A stretch of 64,000 nucleotides of DNA, from assembly GCF_042651465.1 (NCBI RefSeq), contig NZ_JBHSCZ010000001.1:992001-1056000 (forward strand). Reading direction: 5' to 3'. Of the stretch, positions 7,218-17,922 are shown one piece after another. Within the stretch, counting starts at the first letter, position 1, and each line of letters starts with the position of its first letter. This DNA comes from Ferruginibacter yonginensis (lineage in GTDB: Bacteria; Bacteroidota; Bacteroidia; Chitinophagales; Chitinophagaceae). The notes under the pieces were generated by a model that made no database searches, was not told the DNA's origin, and saw nothing but the letters and a program-made list of their open reading frames with translations. The translations under genes and the position numbers were made by a program.

Positions 7218-9070
7218 ATTATTTTTCCTTTCATGGCAGCTCCAACTGCATTGTTCATAATTCTTTCAGCATATGGCCTTGAAATATCATTTAGGGCTTC
7301 GGTTTTTTGTTGCACTAAATTTTTATCATCCATTGTAAGGGCCAATTGCAACGCTTGCATTGCAGCAGCTGTATCATGCAACTCAGTACCTATGAGTAAA
7401 TTAGCATTTTTTTGCAGAAAACGTTCAGTGGTTTTTAATAATTGTTCGCCTTCTGTTTTAGCTTCTGCTAATGCCCTTGCTGCTATATCTGCCTGTGCAT
7501 GTTGCATTGAATCAAGGAGCATTTTCTCAACTGTACTATCATCTAAACCAATTTGTGGTTTTACCTCTATACTTTGTTCAACACCGCTTCGTAATTCTTT
7601 TGCTCTAACTGTTAAAATACCATCAGCATTAATCATAAATGCCACTTGTACTTTAGCCATACCTGCAGGCATAGCCGGTATACCTTTTAAATTTAGGGTA
7701 GCCAACAATCGATTATCTTTTACAATATCTCTTTCGCCTTGGTAAACACTTATACGCATATTCATTTGTCCATCAAGCTGAGTGGTATATTCTCTTGCTG
7801 CGGATGATGGTATTTTTGCGTTACGAGGTATCAGTACATCCATTAACTCACCTGCAGTTTCAATACCAAGGCTTAGCGGTGTAATATCAAGCAACAATAC
7901 CTCTTTATTATTTCCTGCTAAAATATCTGCTTGAATGGCGGCACCTAAAGCCACAACCTCATCGGGATTAACTGAATTGTTTACAGGCTTTCCAAAAAAA
8001 GTACCTACCATTTCATTTACCAATGGCACCCTTGTGCTGCCACCTACCATAATAATTTCATCAATTTCTGATTTTGTTATGCCGGCATCTTTCAATGCTT
8101 TTTTACAACAGGTAATGGTGGTTTCAATGGCTGTTTTTATCAATTCATTAAATTGGGTAATAGTTATCTGTAGCGACTTACCATTAACATTGGTTTCAAA
8201 CAGCTCGTTGGTAGACAAATGCTTTTTGGCGGCTTCTGCTTGTAACCTTAACGTTTGGGCTAACGATGCATCAGTTGCTAACTGTTCGTTCGTAAAACCA
8301 TATTGAGCTTTCCAAAACGCTACAATAGCATTATCAAAATCATCGCCACCGAGGTAGGTATCGCCATTGGTAGAAAGTACTTCAAACACACCTCCATTGA
8401 GGCGTAAAATAGATACATCAAAAGTACCTCCCCCTAAATCATATACGGCAATGGTGGCGCTTTCGTGTTGGTGTAACCCAATGCCATATGCAAGACTTGC
8501 CGCTGTAGGTTCATTTATAATACGCAATACATCTAAACCGGCTAATTTACCAGCATCTCTAGTAGCTTGGCGTTGTGCATCGTTAAAATAAGCTGGCACC
8601 GTAATAACGGCTTTATTAACGGGTGTTTTTAAAATATGTTCTGCTCGTTTTTTTAATTCTTTTAAAATTAAAGATGACAAATCAACTGGTGAATAATACT
8701 GCTCATCAATTTTAATTTTTACTTGACGATCATCTGCCTCATCAATTATTTTGTAGGCAAAAAAAGCTGCTTTTGATTTGATGTCGTTATAATTTTTACC
8801 TAACAAACGCTTGGCAGAAAATATGGTACGTTCTGGAGCCGTTTCTAAAAACGCCTTTGCTTCATTACCAACTATAACACCACCATTATGATCAAAGTAA
8901 ACCACTGATGGCACCAACGAACTGCTATCATGCTCTTTTAAAGCTACAGCTTTTTTAGTATCGGGGTGTATCATAGCTACTAAGCTATTGGTAGTACCCA
9001 AATCAATCCCCACAATAATTTCATCCTTTTGTAAACTACCTGTTGCTATATTGATTGCAATTTTTGCCAT
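7214..9070 (-). CDS. hscA: Hsp70-type chaperone HscA
   Basis: A 618-residue Hsp70 with the ATPase motifs VGIDLGTTNSLVA (about residue 22), DLGGGTFDVS and GGSTRVPLV, then a substrate-binding domain and a short lid without the EEVD-like acidic tail of DnaK. The N-terminal extension AKIAINIATGSLQ and the total length fit HscA, the Fe-S assembly chaperone that acts on IscU. No hscB, fdx or iscU is adjacent. I start at the ATG at 9070: an in-frame ATG at 9109 falls in the porU terminator, and a TACTTTTG -7 element lies between the two. Confidence 0.9.
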   Translation of the reverse strand: MAKIAINIATGSLQKDEIIVGIDLGTTNSLVAMIHPDTKKAVALKEHDSSSLVPSVVYFDHNGGVIVGNEAKAFLETAPERTIFSAKRLLGKNYNDIKSKAAFFAYKIIDEADDRQVKIKIDEQYYSPVDLSSLILKELKKRAEHILKTPVNKAVITVPAYFNDAQRQATRDAGKLAGLDVLRIINEPTAASLAYGIGLHQHESATIAVYDLGGGTFDVSILRLNGGVFEVLSTNGDTYLGGDDFDNAIVAFWKAQYGFTNEQLATDASLAQTLRLQAEAAKKHLSTNELFETNVNGKSLQITITQFNELIKTAIETTITCCKKALKDAGITKSEIDEIIMVGGSTRVPLVNEMVGTFFGKPVNNSVNPDEVVALGAAIQADILAGNNKEVLLLDITPLSLGIETAGELMDVLIPRNAKIPSSAAREYTTQLDGQMNMRISVYQGERDIVKDNRLLATLNLKGIPAMPAGMAKVQVAFMINADGILTVRAKELRSGVEQSIEVKPQIGLDDSTVEKMLLDSMQHAQADIAARALAEAKTEGEQLLKTTERFLQKNANLLIGTELHDTAAAMQALQLALTMDDKNLVQQKTEALNDISRPYAERIMNNAVGAAMKGKII

Positions 9071-9084
9071 TGTATTATTTTTTG

Positions 9085-9092
9085 CAAAAGTA
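9085..9092 (-). promoter_or_regulatory. -7 element of the hscA promoter
   Basis: TACTTTTG on the minus strand matches TAnnTTTG and ends 14 nt before the chosen hscA ATG. The -33 position falls in the porU terminator stem and has no good TTG. Confidence 0.5.
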
Positions 9093-9097
9093 TTAAA

Positions 9098-9120
9098 AAA
9101 GCCCTGCAAGGCAGGGCTTT
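9098..9120 (-). terminator. Rho-independent terminator after porU
   Basis: Perfect 10-bp stem AAAGCCCTGC/GCAGGGCTTT with a 3-nt loop, followed by a T run on the minus strand. It lies 20 nt past the porU stop. Confidence 0.88.
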
Positions 9121-9139
9121 AAAAGGAAATAAAAACTAT

Positions 9140-12100
9140 TTAACGCATGAGGTACATTTTACCATACCCTTTGTTGAAGTATTTGTCTGTATTATCACCA
9201 TCAGCTTTATACTTATCAAGCGATTTACCGTTGAGGTTGGTAATAACCCTGTAAATGTAAACGCCATTGGCTAATTTTTGACCATACATATCTGTACCAT
9301 CCCACTTAAATTCGGTGATATTTCTTCCAATATGAATAGGCCCTAATTCTTCTTTGGTTACCTCTCTTACAATTTTACCCGTTATGGTTAAAATTTGTAT
9401 GCGTAAATTTTGAGGCACTTGGCTACCTGTAAGTGTAAATACAAATGCTGTTGATGTGGTGAATGGATTAGGGTAATTGAGCATTTCACTGATAGCAGGT
9501 TTGTTATAAACGGTAAACACAGTACGATAATTGAGTGCGCCGGCTGAGTTACCTGAAACATCTTTACCCGTAACAATTAACTCATACTCACCATCATCTG
9601 GTAAAAATGGTTTAAACTCAATGCTAGCCGCATTTTCACCCGTTGTAATATTTGCAGGTATAAAGCGCATGGTATCATTGTTAAAATAGAAATTACGCAA
9701 TGTTTGATCAGGATAACGCAATTGTACTTTTAACAGCGCCGTATCTTTTAAAGCTAAAAACCTGTTTTCATCTTTTAATTTTATTAAGATATTGGGTTTT
9801 GATGCAACAATGTCTCTACTCAAAATATGCACCCCATCAAACGTAACATCTAAAATTGGATTGAAAGGATCATTTTTTACAAAGAAGTTTTTGTATAAAA
9901 TATTATTAAACAAATACTGCTCTGGTTGATCTCTGTTTGGATTAAACTCAACAATTAAAGTATTATTACCTAAATAATTTTGAGTTGGGATGGTGTACGA
10001 TGCTTTAAGTGTATCGCCAGCAATTAAAATTTTGCCTCGAGGTAAGTTGATGATACTATCAACATTGTTATTGGTACGTATTTTTAAACTAATACGCATC
10101 ATACTATCAAACTTAACCTGACTAATATTTTTAAAAGCTACTGAAAAGTTAATAGGCTCTCCCACCTCAACCGTATCTTTCATTGTAAATAAAATATTAG
10201 GTGCTACAGCTCCCTCAGGTACTGGTGTGTAATTCAACCTTATATATCTTACTTGGTAAGGCGTTGCTGTTTTTTTATCAACATTTATCATTTTAATTTT
10301 TAAATAAGGATAAACGTTGGCATTTATGCTTGAAATATTTACATCTTTTAATGTTGAATCCACAGTTAAAAGTACATTTTCAGTACCTGATGGCGTAACA
10401 CCAATAATATTAAATGCAATTGAATCTCCAGTTGGTATTTCTTGAGATTTTCCTCTCCAATGAAAATAATCCCAAGCTTTTGCTGGCCCAAACATTGGAG
10501 AAGTTATTGTACCACCTCCTTTTATAGCTGGGCAAGCAGCTTCCAAAATTATTCTATCAAATCTGTCAACAGAAAACATTGACATTGGCACAAATGAATT
10601 ATTTGCTTTTCTATAAATAAAGTTAAATGCTCGTGGACGGTTAAATGAATCAAGATCATTAAAACCAGCATCTTTCAATCTGGTATATAATGAATTAGGT
10701 CCATCGGCTTGCCATTGTGCAGCATATGTATCCAATGAATAGTTAGCTCCCGATACGTTTCTAACAATAACATAATAACCGTTAGGAATAGAATCTAAAC
10801 AATCTCGTGCCTTATTTCTTGAAAGTACGTCCAATGTACTGTACTGAAAATTATACTCACGACCCGGGCCATTGCCTGGTGCACAAACTGGTTCACTTCC
10901 AAATTGACCTGGCCCTCCTGCAACATTATTAAATTTGGGTTCCATATCAGATGGGTTGATTGCATTAATGATAATTTTTGCAACACCACATAAACTTTGA
11001 ATATTTGTAGAACCATCAATATCTACTTGATAATCTTCTGCCTGTGTACCTGAAGTAGGGAAAACGCCGTTTTTAATTTTTACTGTTGAAGTATAGGTAT
11101 CAAACTTTAAAGTGCGATCACTAGCAATATTAATTGCATCATAAGTAGATTTTAAATTTTGATAATAATGCGATTGGTTAAAACCTGGTGTGCTATTAGG
11201 TAAAAATATGAATGAACTATTATTCCATACAATATTATTGCCATTGGTTGGGGCACTACCAGTACGCCAATAATAAACAGTACTGTCAGAAAAAGTGAGG
11301 TTGGTTGGTGTAAACTCAATAACCCCACCAATGCTTGTTTTATTGTAAACTTTTTTGAAAGGTGAATTAAATGTTGTCGTTGTATCAATTTCCATTATGT
11401 AATTTCTTGATACAGCAATTGGGTTGGCAGTACTAGCCGCAAATGTGATGTTTTGATTATTTACAATTGCATATTCATATGGGTAAACGGGTCGGATATT
11501 ATCTTCAAATATCAACACATTTTTAGTAATCTTATTATTAGTTTCATAAAGTTCGGCAATACGGTTAGTATAATCTAACTCCACAATTATGCTGTTATTA
11601 CCCACATCTGTAGATGGTGTTATTGGTACATTTAAATTTAAGCTATCTATCAATTTAATTGCCGGAATAAGTGTGTCAATTAGGGTTACAGGTACAGTAG
11701 TGTTAGGTCTTAATCTTTTTACATAAACCCTCATTGAATCGTTTACCGCCCTTCCTAAATTTTGCATTTTAACTTTTACGTTAAAAGAAGCATCTGCAAT
11801 TGATATGATGCTTGGAGAAATTACTATAGATGGATCTTCTATAACATAATCAGGCTTATCAAAATTATTTATTTTAATTGCAGGGTCACCATGAAGATTG
11901 ATTTCTTCTAAATGAATTCTTGTATAGTAATCTACATTAGGATTTAAGCCATCTGATATTCCTATTACAGCCTTTAGTTGGTTACCTACAGACTGACCAT
12001 ATTGTAACAATGAAAAGTTTTTATAAAACTGTAAATTATAATTATTGAGAGCGAATGGTATTCCGAAATGTGTATCAGCTAAAAAGCCTATACTACCTCG

Positions 12101-14212
12101 TTGATTGGCAAAAATATATCTTTCAGAAATAGACAAGTTACCATTTAAACGTTGCGGATCAAAAGTATAAAAATCACCTGCTGTACAACCACTAGCCTCA
12201 AAAAAAGGATACTTACCTACATTATTATAAACAGCAGGATCTGCTAAATTATACTCAAATGTGGTAGCAGATGAATGACCAAAATATCCAATAAAACCAA
12301 CTCCTCCATTTATTAAATCAGTAATACGTGCACTATTAATTTGTTGTGTAGTTGCCGATGATGATTTAATAAACGTTTCAACGTGTGCACCCATTAAAGT
12401 ATCTTTTGCTAAATCTTTCCATTGGTTCATATAAAATGATAATAAATTTGATTCATCTTGTGTTTTACCACCTATAATATGAATCATATTTTTCATCCAC
12501 TCCTTATCATTTATTAACGGGCTACCCGTGCGTTGCACCTGCTCATATTGCAATAATTTTTGAACATACGTACCCACTTCTGAACCATTTATGGCAGCTA
12601 ACCTACCTATAGGTACAATAGGTAAAACGGTGCCTGGTTGCGATACCAATAAAATATCAGAAGCTGGCCAACCAAACGAAGGCACTAAATTTATTTTAGG
12701 TAAAATAGGATTGTTTTCTTGCGGCCTAGCTTCATTATAAGCAACCCCTCTACCAATTATAAAAATGTATTTAGGCTTAATAGGATATTGCTGATCCATA
12801 AACCTTACAAAATCTCTTATGGAAGCAGGGTGGTTTTTTATACCAAATGCAAATTGATCAATTAACTCATTTGCATCAACAATTTTTGCATTATAACCTC
12901 CACCGTTTGCCGAAGCTCTATACGCCCTTAATGTTTCAACATGATTATTACCATTGCCATCGTTGAATAAAACTGGGTTAGTAATAATGATATAATCGCC
13001 TCTATTTGCAGCAGTATTATAATTGAAAAACACCCTGCTTTGTAAGCTGTTAATGGTTATAATATTTGCAGCTTCAACATTGTTTAAAATAAATTTACGT
13101 ACTGCTAATGTTGATGCTGGCAATACAAACTTTACCTTACCTGGGGTTGATGTTACATCACCCACATAACGTATACCGTTAGTAATATCATATAAAATAG
13201 GTGCTGTAGTACCATAATTAAAATTATCAATCAATAAATAATTACCTGAAGCACTTGCTGCCAAATCAAATGCAAATGATTTGGTGTTATTGAAATTAAA
13301 AGTGGCAGGGTATGTTAACCCCAAAGTAGCTATTACTAACCTATCATTGATGGCTGGGTTAGATTGATTGATGGTACCTACATTTACAGTAGCCGTGCTA
13401 GCACTCGTTAAACTAGTAAGTGGCATATTTTGCACATTAGCAATCACCTCAGCTGTGTTGGTTGTAGTAGTTGAATTAATGATGTTATTATTCAACTTTA
13501 CTTGTACGGTTCTTGTAATATTATCGGTATTAGAAAATAATTTGGCAGTAACATTTACACTGTTTGCAGGGCCTGCTGTATATACATTTAAGTTATTAAA
13601 AGTTTCAGTGAAAGATGCGCCAGTTGATATATCTGATGATGTGTACCCTTCCCCAATATCATAAGCTGATGAGTAAACATATTCTCCTAAATCTTTACCA
13701 AAGCCATAATTAATTTGATTGCGATAAAAAACATCAATGGTTCGCATAAAAAACAAATCGGGGTTGGTTGCGCCAGTAATATTGTTTAAACCTGTAATAT
13801 AGCGAAGGTTACCACCTGCTGTATTTACGGTTAAAAAATAGGTAGCAGTATCAGTTTCTAAACTATACCTATCTGCTAATTGAAATGTAGGTGATTTATA
13901 CAAAGTTGCATCAGCCTTACCATCATTCATTTCACCAAAAAACTCTATGTAATCTGATGCGCCTAACGCTACGCCGTTTACTGATGTAAATAAGCGTACT
14001 TGCTTACCATTACGCCATAACTGAAAATGATCTGCATTGGTGGCTGATAGCCCTGCATTTGCAATAGTGGTTTGTGGTATTCTACAAATATTATCTGTAC
14101 CTAGTTTAAACTTATAATAAGTTTTGCTGTAATCAATCCAACTATTATTTAATTGTGCTTTTGTTGTAAAAGCCAATAATAGCAACAAAGGAAGTATACA
14201 TTTTTTCATCAT
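9140..14212 (-). CDS. porU: T9SS sortase PorU, long form (C25 peptidase)
   Basis: A 1,690-residue secreted protein with a signal peptide (about residues 1-19). The gingipain-like C25 domain lies around residues 420-790, with catalytic His in FGHSS (about 647) and Cys in ASGCTAGDF (about 676). Two CARDB-like beta domains follow (about 787-900 and 1340-1444), and the C-terminal 90 residues are FlgD-like (LNYPNPF ... WDGTDMYGQKLANGVYIYRV). PorU cleaves the C-terminal signal from T9SS cargo on the cell surface and attaches anionic lipopolysaccharide. Classical PorU is about 1,100-1,300 residues, and the CARDB-like inserts account for the extra length. It sits directly downstream of porV with a 19-nt gap. 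Confidence 0.85.
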   Translation of the reverse strand: MMKKCILPLLLLLAFTTKAQLNNSWIDYSKTYYKFKLGTDNICRIPQTTIANAGLSATNADHFQLWRNGKQVRLFTSVNGVALGASDYIEFFGEMNDGKADATLYKSPTFQLADRYSLETDTATYFLTVNTAGGNLRYITGLNNITGATNPDLFFMRTIDVFYRNQINYGFGKDLGEYVYSSAYDIGEGYTSSDISTGASFTETFNNLNVYTAGPANSVNVTAKLFSNTDNITRTVQVKLNNNIINSTTTTNTAEVIANVQNMPLTSLTSASTATVNVGTINQSNPAINDRLVIATLGLTYPATFNFNNTKSFAFDLAASASGNYLLIDNFNYGTTAPILYDITNGIRYVGDVTSTPGKVKFVLPASTLAVRKFILNNVEAANIITINSLQSRVFFNYNTAANRGDYIIITNPVLFNDGNGNNHVETLRAYRASANGGGYNAKIVDANELIDQFAFGIKNHPASIRDFVRFMDQQYPIKPKYIFIIGRGVAYNEARPQENNPILPKINLVPSFGWPASDILLVSQPGTVLPIVPIGRLAAINGSEVGTYVQKLLQYEQVQRTGSPLINDKEWMKNMIHIIGGKTQDESNLLSFYMNQWKDLAKDTLMGAHVETFIKSSSATTQQINSARITDLINGGVGFIGYFGHSSATTFEYNLADPAVYNNVGKYPFFEASGCTAGDFYTFDPQRLNGNLSISERYIFANQRGSIGFLADTHFGIPFALNNYNLQFYKNFSLLQYGQSVGNQLKAVIGISDGLNPNVDYYTRIHLEEINLHGDPAIKINNFDKPDYVIEDPSIVISPSIISIADASFNVKVKMQNLGRAVNDSMRVYVKRLRPNTTVPVTLIDTLIPAIKLIDSLNLNVPITPSTDVGNNSIIVELDYTNRIAELYETNNKITKNVLIFEDNIRPVYPYEYAIVNNQNITFAASTANPIAVSRNYIMEIDTTTTFNSPFKKVYNKTSIGGVIEFTPTNLTFSDSTVYYWRTGSAPTNGNNIVWNNSSFIFLPNSTPGFNQSHYYQNLKSTYDAINIASDRTLKFDTYTSTVKIKNGVFPTSGTQAEDYQVDIDGSTNIQSLCGVAKIIINAINPSDMEPKFNNVAGGPGQFGSEPVCAPGNGPGREYNFQYSTLDVLSRNKARDCLDSIPNGYYVIVRNVSGANYSLDTYAAQWQADGPNSLYTRLKDAGFNDLDSFNRPRAFNFIYRKANNSFVPMSMFSVDRFDRIILEAACPAIKGGGTITSPMFGPAKAWDYFHWRGKSQEIPTGDSIAFNIIGVTPSGTENVLLTVDSTLKDVNISSINANVYPYLKIKMINVDKKTATPYQVRYIRLNYTPVPEGAVAPNILFTMKDTVEVGEPINFSVAFKNISQVKFDSMMRISLKIRTNNNVDSIINLPRGKILIAGDTLKASYTIPTQNYLGNNTLIVEFNPNRDQPEQYLFNNILYKNFFVKNDPFNPILDVTFDGVHILSRDIVASKPNILIKLKDENRFLALKDTALLKVQLRYPDQTLRNFYFNNDTMRFIPANITTGENAASIEFKPFLPDDGEYELIVTGKDVSGNSAGALNYRTVFTVYNKPAISEMLNYPNPFTTSTAFVFTLTGSQVPQNLRIQILTITGKIVREVTKEELGPIHIGRNITEFKWDGTDMYGQKLANGVYIYRVITNLNGKSLDKYKADGDNTDKYFNKGYGKMYLMR

Positions 14213-14231
14213 AAACAGTTTCTATAATTAT

Positions 14232-15338
14232 TTATTGATCATCTTTTTTAGCAAAAATGATTCGCAACGAAATTACATGGGTGTATAATGGATTATTTTG
14301 ATTTGCTAAGTTGGTAAAAGCATAATCAATATTTACGTTTTTAACCTTAAAGCCAGCGCCTAAACTTGGTTGGTAAATCCATACTTTTTTTTGATTGAGT
14401 GTATCACCATCTGATAATGCTCTTTGAAAATTGGTGACACCAGCTCTTACAAAAAAAGCATTATTAATAGCGGCTTCAAGCCCAACATGAGGGTCAACAC
14501 TTACGGTATTAGTACTGAAGACGGTGTTACGTTTTCCATCAAAAGTAACATCTACATTAGCTTCTGTTTGTAAACTAAATTTTTCAGAAATATCAAATCT
14601 GTACGCACCACCGAGTGCTAAACGAGGCGCTGTTAACTCGGTTGATTTTACTGGTATATCATTATTGGTTAAATAGAGGGCTTCTTTTTCTCTGTCGGTA
14701 AATTTGAATGTCCAAGCATTAAAAGTAGAGGTTACATCTTTAGCCACTAAACCAAGGCTCCATTTATCGCTTTTCATTTGTATGCCAGCGTCTAAACCAA
14801 AACCCCAAGCATTGGCAAATTTGCCCACTTTTCGATAAATTACTTTACCATTTAAACCGGCGTTTAATGTGTAATTGTCGTTTTCTTTAATAGTTTGTGC
14901 AAACGATAACAACATTGCATAATCTGCTGATGAAAAGGATTGTATATTATTGTAATTCACACTACCATCTGGCTCCACTAAAAATAATGTATTGGGAATA
15001 TCATCCACCGCAAATCGCAAAAGCGATAAACCTAAAGTGCGTTTATTATCTTGAATAGGAATAGCAGCTGCTGCATAATCATACTTTGCAATACCACCAA
15101 AATACTCTGCATGCATTATAGTTGCAGCCGTATTATTTTTTACTTGAGCAAGACCTGCTGGGTTCCAATAACCTGCCGTAGCATCATTAACAGATGCTAT
15201 TTGAGCACTTCCCATACCTAAGCCCCTTGCACCAGCGCCTATGTTCAAAAATTCGTTTGAGTATTTACGGAATTGTGCATTTACTGAACTATCACTAATG
15301 AAAAATATTATAACGAAAGCAATAAAGCTTTTTCTCAT
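14232..15338 (-). CDS. porV: T9SS outer-membrane protein PorV
   Basis: A 368-residue outer-membrane beta-barrel of the PorV (LptO) type. After the signal peptide come the family hallmarks SNEFLNIGAGARGLGMGSA and YWNPAGLA within the first 70 mature residues, then alternating beta strands to the C-terminus. PorV collects cargo from the translocon SprA and hands it to PorU. porV and porU adjacency supports both calls. I start at the ATG at 15338, which gives a clean signal peptide (MRKSFIAFVIIFFI); an ATG 39 codons upstream would add a non-signal leader. A TATATTTG element about 83 nt upstream may be its -7 box. Confidence 0.92.
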   Translation of the reverse strand: MRKSFIAFVIIFFISDSSVNAQFRKYSNEFLNIGAGARGLGMGSAQIASVNDATAGYWNPAGLAQVKNNTAATIMHAEYFGGIAKYDYAAAAIPIQDNKRTLGLSLLRFAVDDIPNTLFLVEPDGSVNYNNIQSFSSADYAMLLSFAQTIKENDNYTLNAGLNGKVIYRKVGKFANAWGFGLDAGIQMKSDKWSLGLVAKDVTSTFNAWTFKFTDREKEALYLTNNDIPVKSTELTAPRLALGGAYRFDISEKFSLQTEANVDVTFDGKRNTVFSTNTVSVDPHVGLEAAINNAFFVRAGVTNFQRALSDGDTLNQKKVWIYQPSLGAGFKVKNVNIDYAFTNLANQNNPLYTHVISLRIIFAKKDDQ

Positions 15339-15606
15339 ACAATTAAAATTTGGTACACAAAATAATAACCAGTGTTTTTGAAGGAGATATGGAAACTGCG
15401 TTAGTTTAGGGTTTCGATACTCAAATATATACAAAACAGTGGTATTACACTTCAATATTTACGTAATGTTAGATGCTAAAGACGTATAAAATGTTGTTTT
15501 AGTACATCAATTGGTAAAAATTTAATGAAATACCAATCAAAATGGCGTTTTTAAACCTATTTTACGATGAAGCAACTTATTTTTACCCAAAAATTTTACA
15601 CTTTAG

Positions 15607-16887
15607 ATGAACGCTTTTATAGAAGAACTGAAATGGAGAGGCATGTTACAAGATATAATGCCCGGTACAGAAGAACAATTAAATAAGGAAATTACGACAG
15701 GTTATATTGGCTTCGACCCAACATCAGACAGTTTACACATTGGCAGTTTAGTGCCCATTTTATTATTGGTTCACTTACAAAAAGCTGGTCATAAACCAAT
15801 TGCTTTGGTAGGTGGTGCCACCGGTATGGTTGGCGACCCTAGCGGTAAAAGCCAAGAAAGAAATATGTTGAGTGAAGAAGTGTTACATCATAATGTAGCT
15901 GGTATAAAAAAACAATTGGCCCAGTTTTTAGATTTTGAAAGTACAGCACCCAATGCCGCTGTAATGGTAAATAATTACGATTGGTTCAAAGGCATATCTT
16001 TCTTAGATTTTATTAGAGACGCTGGTAAACATATCACCGTTAATTACATGATGGCGAAAGATAGTGTAAAAAAACGCCTAGAGGGTGAAAGTGGTATGTC
16101 TTTCACAGAGTTTACCTATCAATTAGTACAAGGGTACGATTTTTATTGGTTACATAAAAACATGCATTGTAAATTACAAATGGGCGGTAGTGACCAATGG
16201 GGTAATATTGTAACTGGTACTGAATTAATAAGAAGAAAAGATGCTGGTGAGGCATTTGCATTTACTTGTCCGCTCATTAAAAAAGCTGATGGTACAAAAT
16301 TTGGTAAATCGGAGCAGGGCAATGTTTGGTTAGATGCTACTAAAACATCTCCTTTTCAATTTTACCAATTTTGGTTGAATGCCTCTGATGAAGATGCTGC
16401 AAATTGGATTAAAATTTTTACGTTTCTTGATAAAGCAACTATTGAGCAATTAATTTGCGAACATGCTGTTGATGCCTCAAATAGGTTATTACAAAAAGCA
16501 TTGGCAAAAGAGCTCACTATTTTTGTACATGGCGATGCAGCTTTTGATGAAGCCGTAGCTACTACTGAAAAATTATTTAGCAATCAAAACGCACCAATTG
16601 AAAGTTTAAGCGAAGCAGATTTAAACAATATACAAGGCATTAAAAAATTTAGTGTATCAAAAGCTAGGTTTGATGAAGGCATTGATGTGACAACACTTTT
16701 TGCCGAATTGGGCATTTTTGAAAGTAAAGGAGAAGCCAGAAAAATGATTACCAATGGTGGTGTAAGTATCAACAGGGTTAAATTAGATAACCCACTATAC
16801 AAACCTGATACAGCACAGTTGCTACACCAAAAGTTTTTGTTGGTACAAAAAGGTAAAAAGCAATATTATTTAATAACCATAGAATAA
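15607..16887 (+). CDS. tyrS: Tyrosyl-tRNA synthetase
   Basis: A 426-residue class I synthetase. HIGH-type motif DSLHIG at about residue 41, KMSKS-type motif KFGKS at about 233, and a C-terminal S4 RNA-binding domain (GEARKMITNGGVSINR). Length matches bacterial TyrRS. It charges tRNA-Tyr in the cytosol. Divergent from porV across 268 nt, and ends at a bidirectional terminator shared with the convergent cyanophycinase gene. Confidence 0.97.
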   Translation: MNAFIEELKWRGMLQDIMPGTEEQLNKEITTGYIGFDPTSDSLHIGSLVPILLLVHLQKAGHKPIALVGGATGMVGDPSGKSQERNMLSEEVLHHNVAGIKKQLAQFLDFESTAPNAAVMVNNYDWFKGISFLDFIRDAGKHITVNYMMAKDSVKKRLEGESGMSFTEFTYQLVQGYDFYWLHKNMHCKLQMGGSDQWGNIVTGTELIRRKDAGEAFAFTCPLIKKADGTKFGKSEQGNVWLDATKTSPFQFYQFWLNASDEDAANWIKIFTFLDKATIEQLICEHAVDASNRLLQKALAKELTIFVHGDAAFDEAVATTEKLFSNQNAPIESLSEADLNNIQGIKKFSVSKARFDEGIDVTTLFAELGIFESKGEARKMITNGGVSINRVKLDNPLYKPDTAQLLHQKFLLVQKGKKQYYLITIE

Positions 16888-16888
16888 A

Positions 16889-16919
16889 GAAAAGGCTCGA
16901 AATTGTTTCGAGCCTTTTC
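16889..16919. terminator. Bidirectional terminator between tyrS and cphB
   Basis: A 14-bp perfect stem GAAAAGGCTCGAAA/TTTCGAGCCTTTTC with a 3-nt loop between two convergent genes, with A/T runs on both sides. It ends 2 nt before the cphB stop. Confidence 0.9.
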
Positions 16920-16920
16920 T

Positions 16921-17817
16921 TTATTCTACATCAACCTGTTTATTGGTTAAAGCACCTTCATAAGCTTCTACCATAAAAATACGTTCGTTGGCTAAGTAAC
17001 CATTACCTTTCTCTAAAAAATGCACTTTCATATTTTCAATACTGATGGGGCAACCATCGGGTATGTCGGCAATATTACTGTGGCGTATATCATGGCCATC
17101 AACAATAATTACCAAACCACTGCCAATTGCTTCCATTTTATTACCATCAATAATAAGTACACCCGTATCTTCACCTAAGCCAATACCAATGCATGATGGG
17201 TTGCTTGATATAGCTTGTGCTAACCTACCAAAGCGACCTCTTTTTTCAAAGTGAGAGTCAAAAATAACATCATCCATAAACCCTAACCCTGTGGTAATTT
17301 TTACTTCACCTTTTAAGTGTGCTTTAGCGGCATTACCTTCATATATCATGGTATTGCTCATAGCCATTGCACCTGCGGATGTACCTGCTACTAAAAATTG
17401 AGGCTCATCATTATAACGTTGTAATACTATTTGTAAAAATGTAGTGCCTCCAAATGTACTCGTTAACCTTAATTGATTACCACCACTAAACATAACGGCA
17501 TCGCATGTACGAAGTCTATCTAAATACGCTTCATTCATTGCATCGGCACGGTTACGAATGTGCATTAAACCAACATCTTTACAACCTATTTTACCAAAAG
17601 CGCTTAAGTAATTATCACCCACCTCTAAAGGTATCATACTTGCGGTGGTTACAACTTCAATACGTTTATCTTGCCCACCAATTTCTTCAACAATTCTGCG
17701 AAGAATACCCAGTTCAAAAAAATTGAGGTTATTTCTGTGAATTTGGCCAGTTTCTAAATCTGTACCTTTATCTTCTGCTCCGCCAATGGCTAGCAATTTT
17801 CCTTTTGCAATTTGCAT
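16921..17817 (-). CDS. cphB: Cyanophycinase (peptidase S51)
   Basis: A 298-residue S51-family serine peptidase. GTSAGAMAMS carries the nucleophile Ser at about residue 142 in the expected nucleophile elbow, and DSHFEKRGRFGRL is the cyanophycinase signature with its active-site His. It would cut cyanophycin (multi-L-arginyl-poly-L-aspartate) into beta-Asp-Arg dipeptides. No signal peptide, so cytoplasmic. The matching synthetase cphA is at 42.1-44.8 kb. I start at the ATG at 17817, and the in-frame ATG 12 codons upstream gives an atypical leader. Confidence 0.9.
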   Translation of the reverse strand: MQIAKGKLLAIGGAEDKGTDLETGQIHRNNLNFFELGILRRIVEEIGGQDKRIEVVTTASMIPLEVGDNYLSAFGKIGCKDVGLMHIRNRADAMNEAYLDRLRTCDAVMFSGGNQLRLTSTFGGTTFLQIVLQRYNDEPQFLVAGTSAGAMAMSNTMIYEGNAAKAHLKGEVKITTGLGFMDDVIFDSHFEKRGRFGRLAQAISSNPSCIGIGLGEDTGVLIIDGNKMEAIGSGLVIIVDGHDIRHSNIADIPDGCPISIENMKVHFLEKGNGYLANERIFMVEAYEGALTNKQVDVE

Positions 17818-17922
17818 GCACTTTAAATTGTGGTTGATACAAAAATAATACAATAAGACACATATTAAGTTATTGTTATCAACCTAATGTGTATATGTGG
17901 TTGTTTTTTTACTGTTACAACA

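Noticed and set aside
7209..7745. Open frame of 178 codons on the plus strand
   Set aside because: Lies antisense inside hscA, whose Hsp70 motifs are unmistakable. It is Cys/Ser/Ala-rich as expected of a shadow frame.
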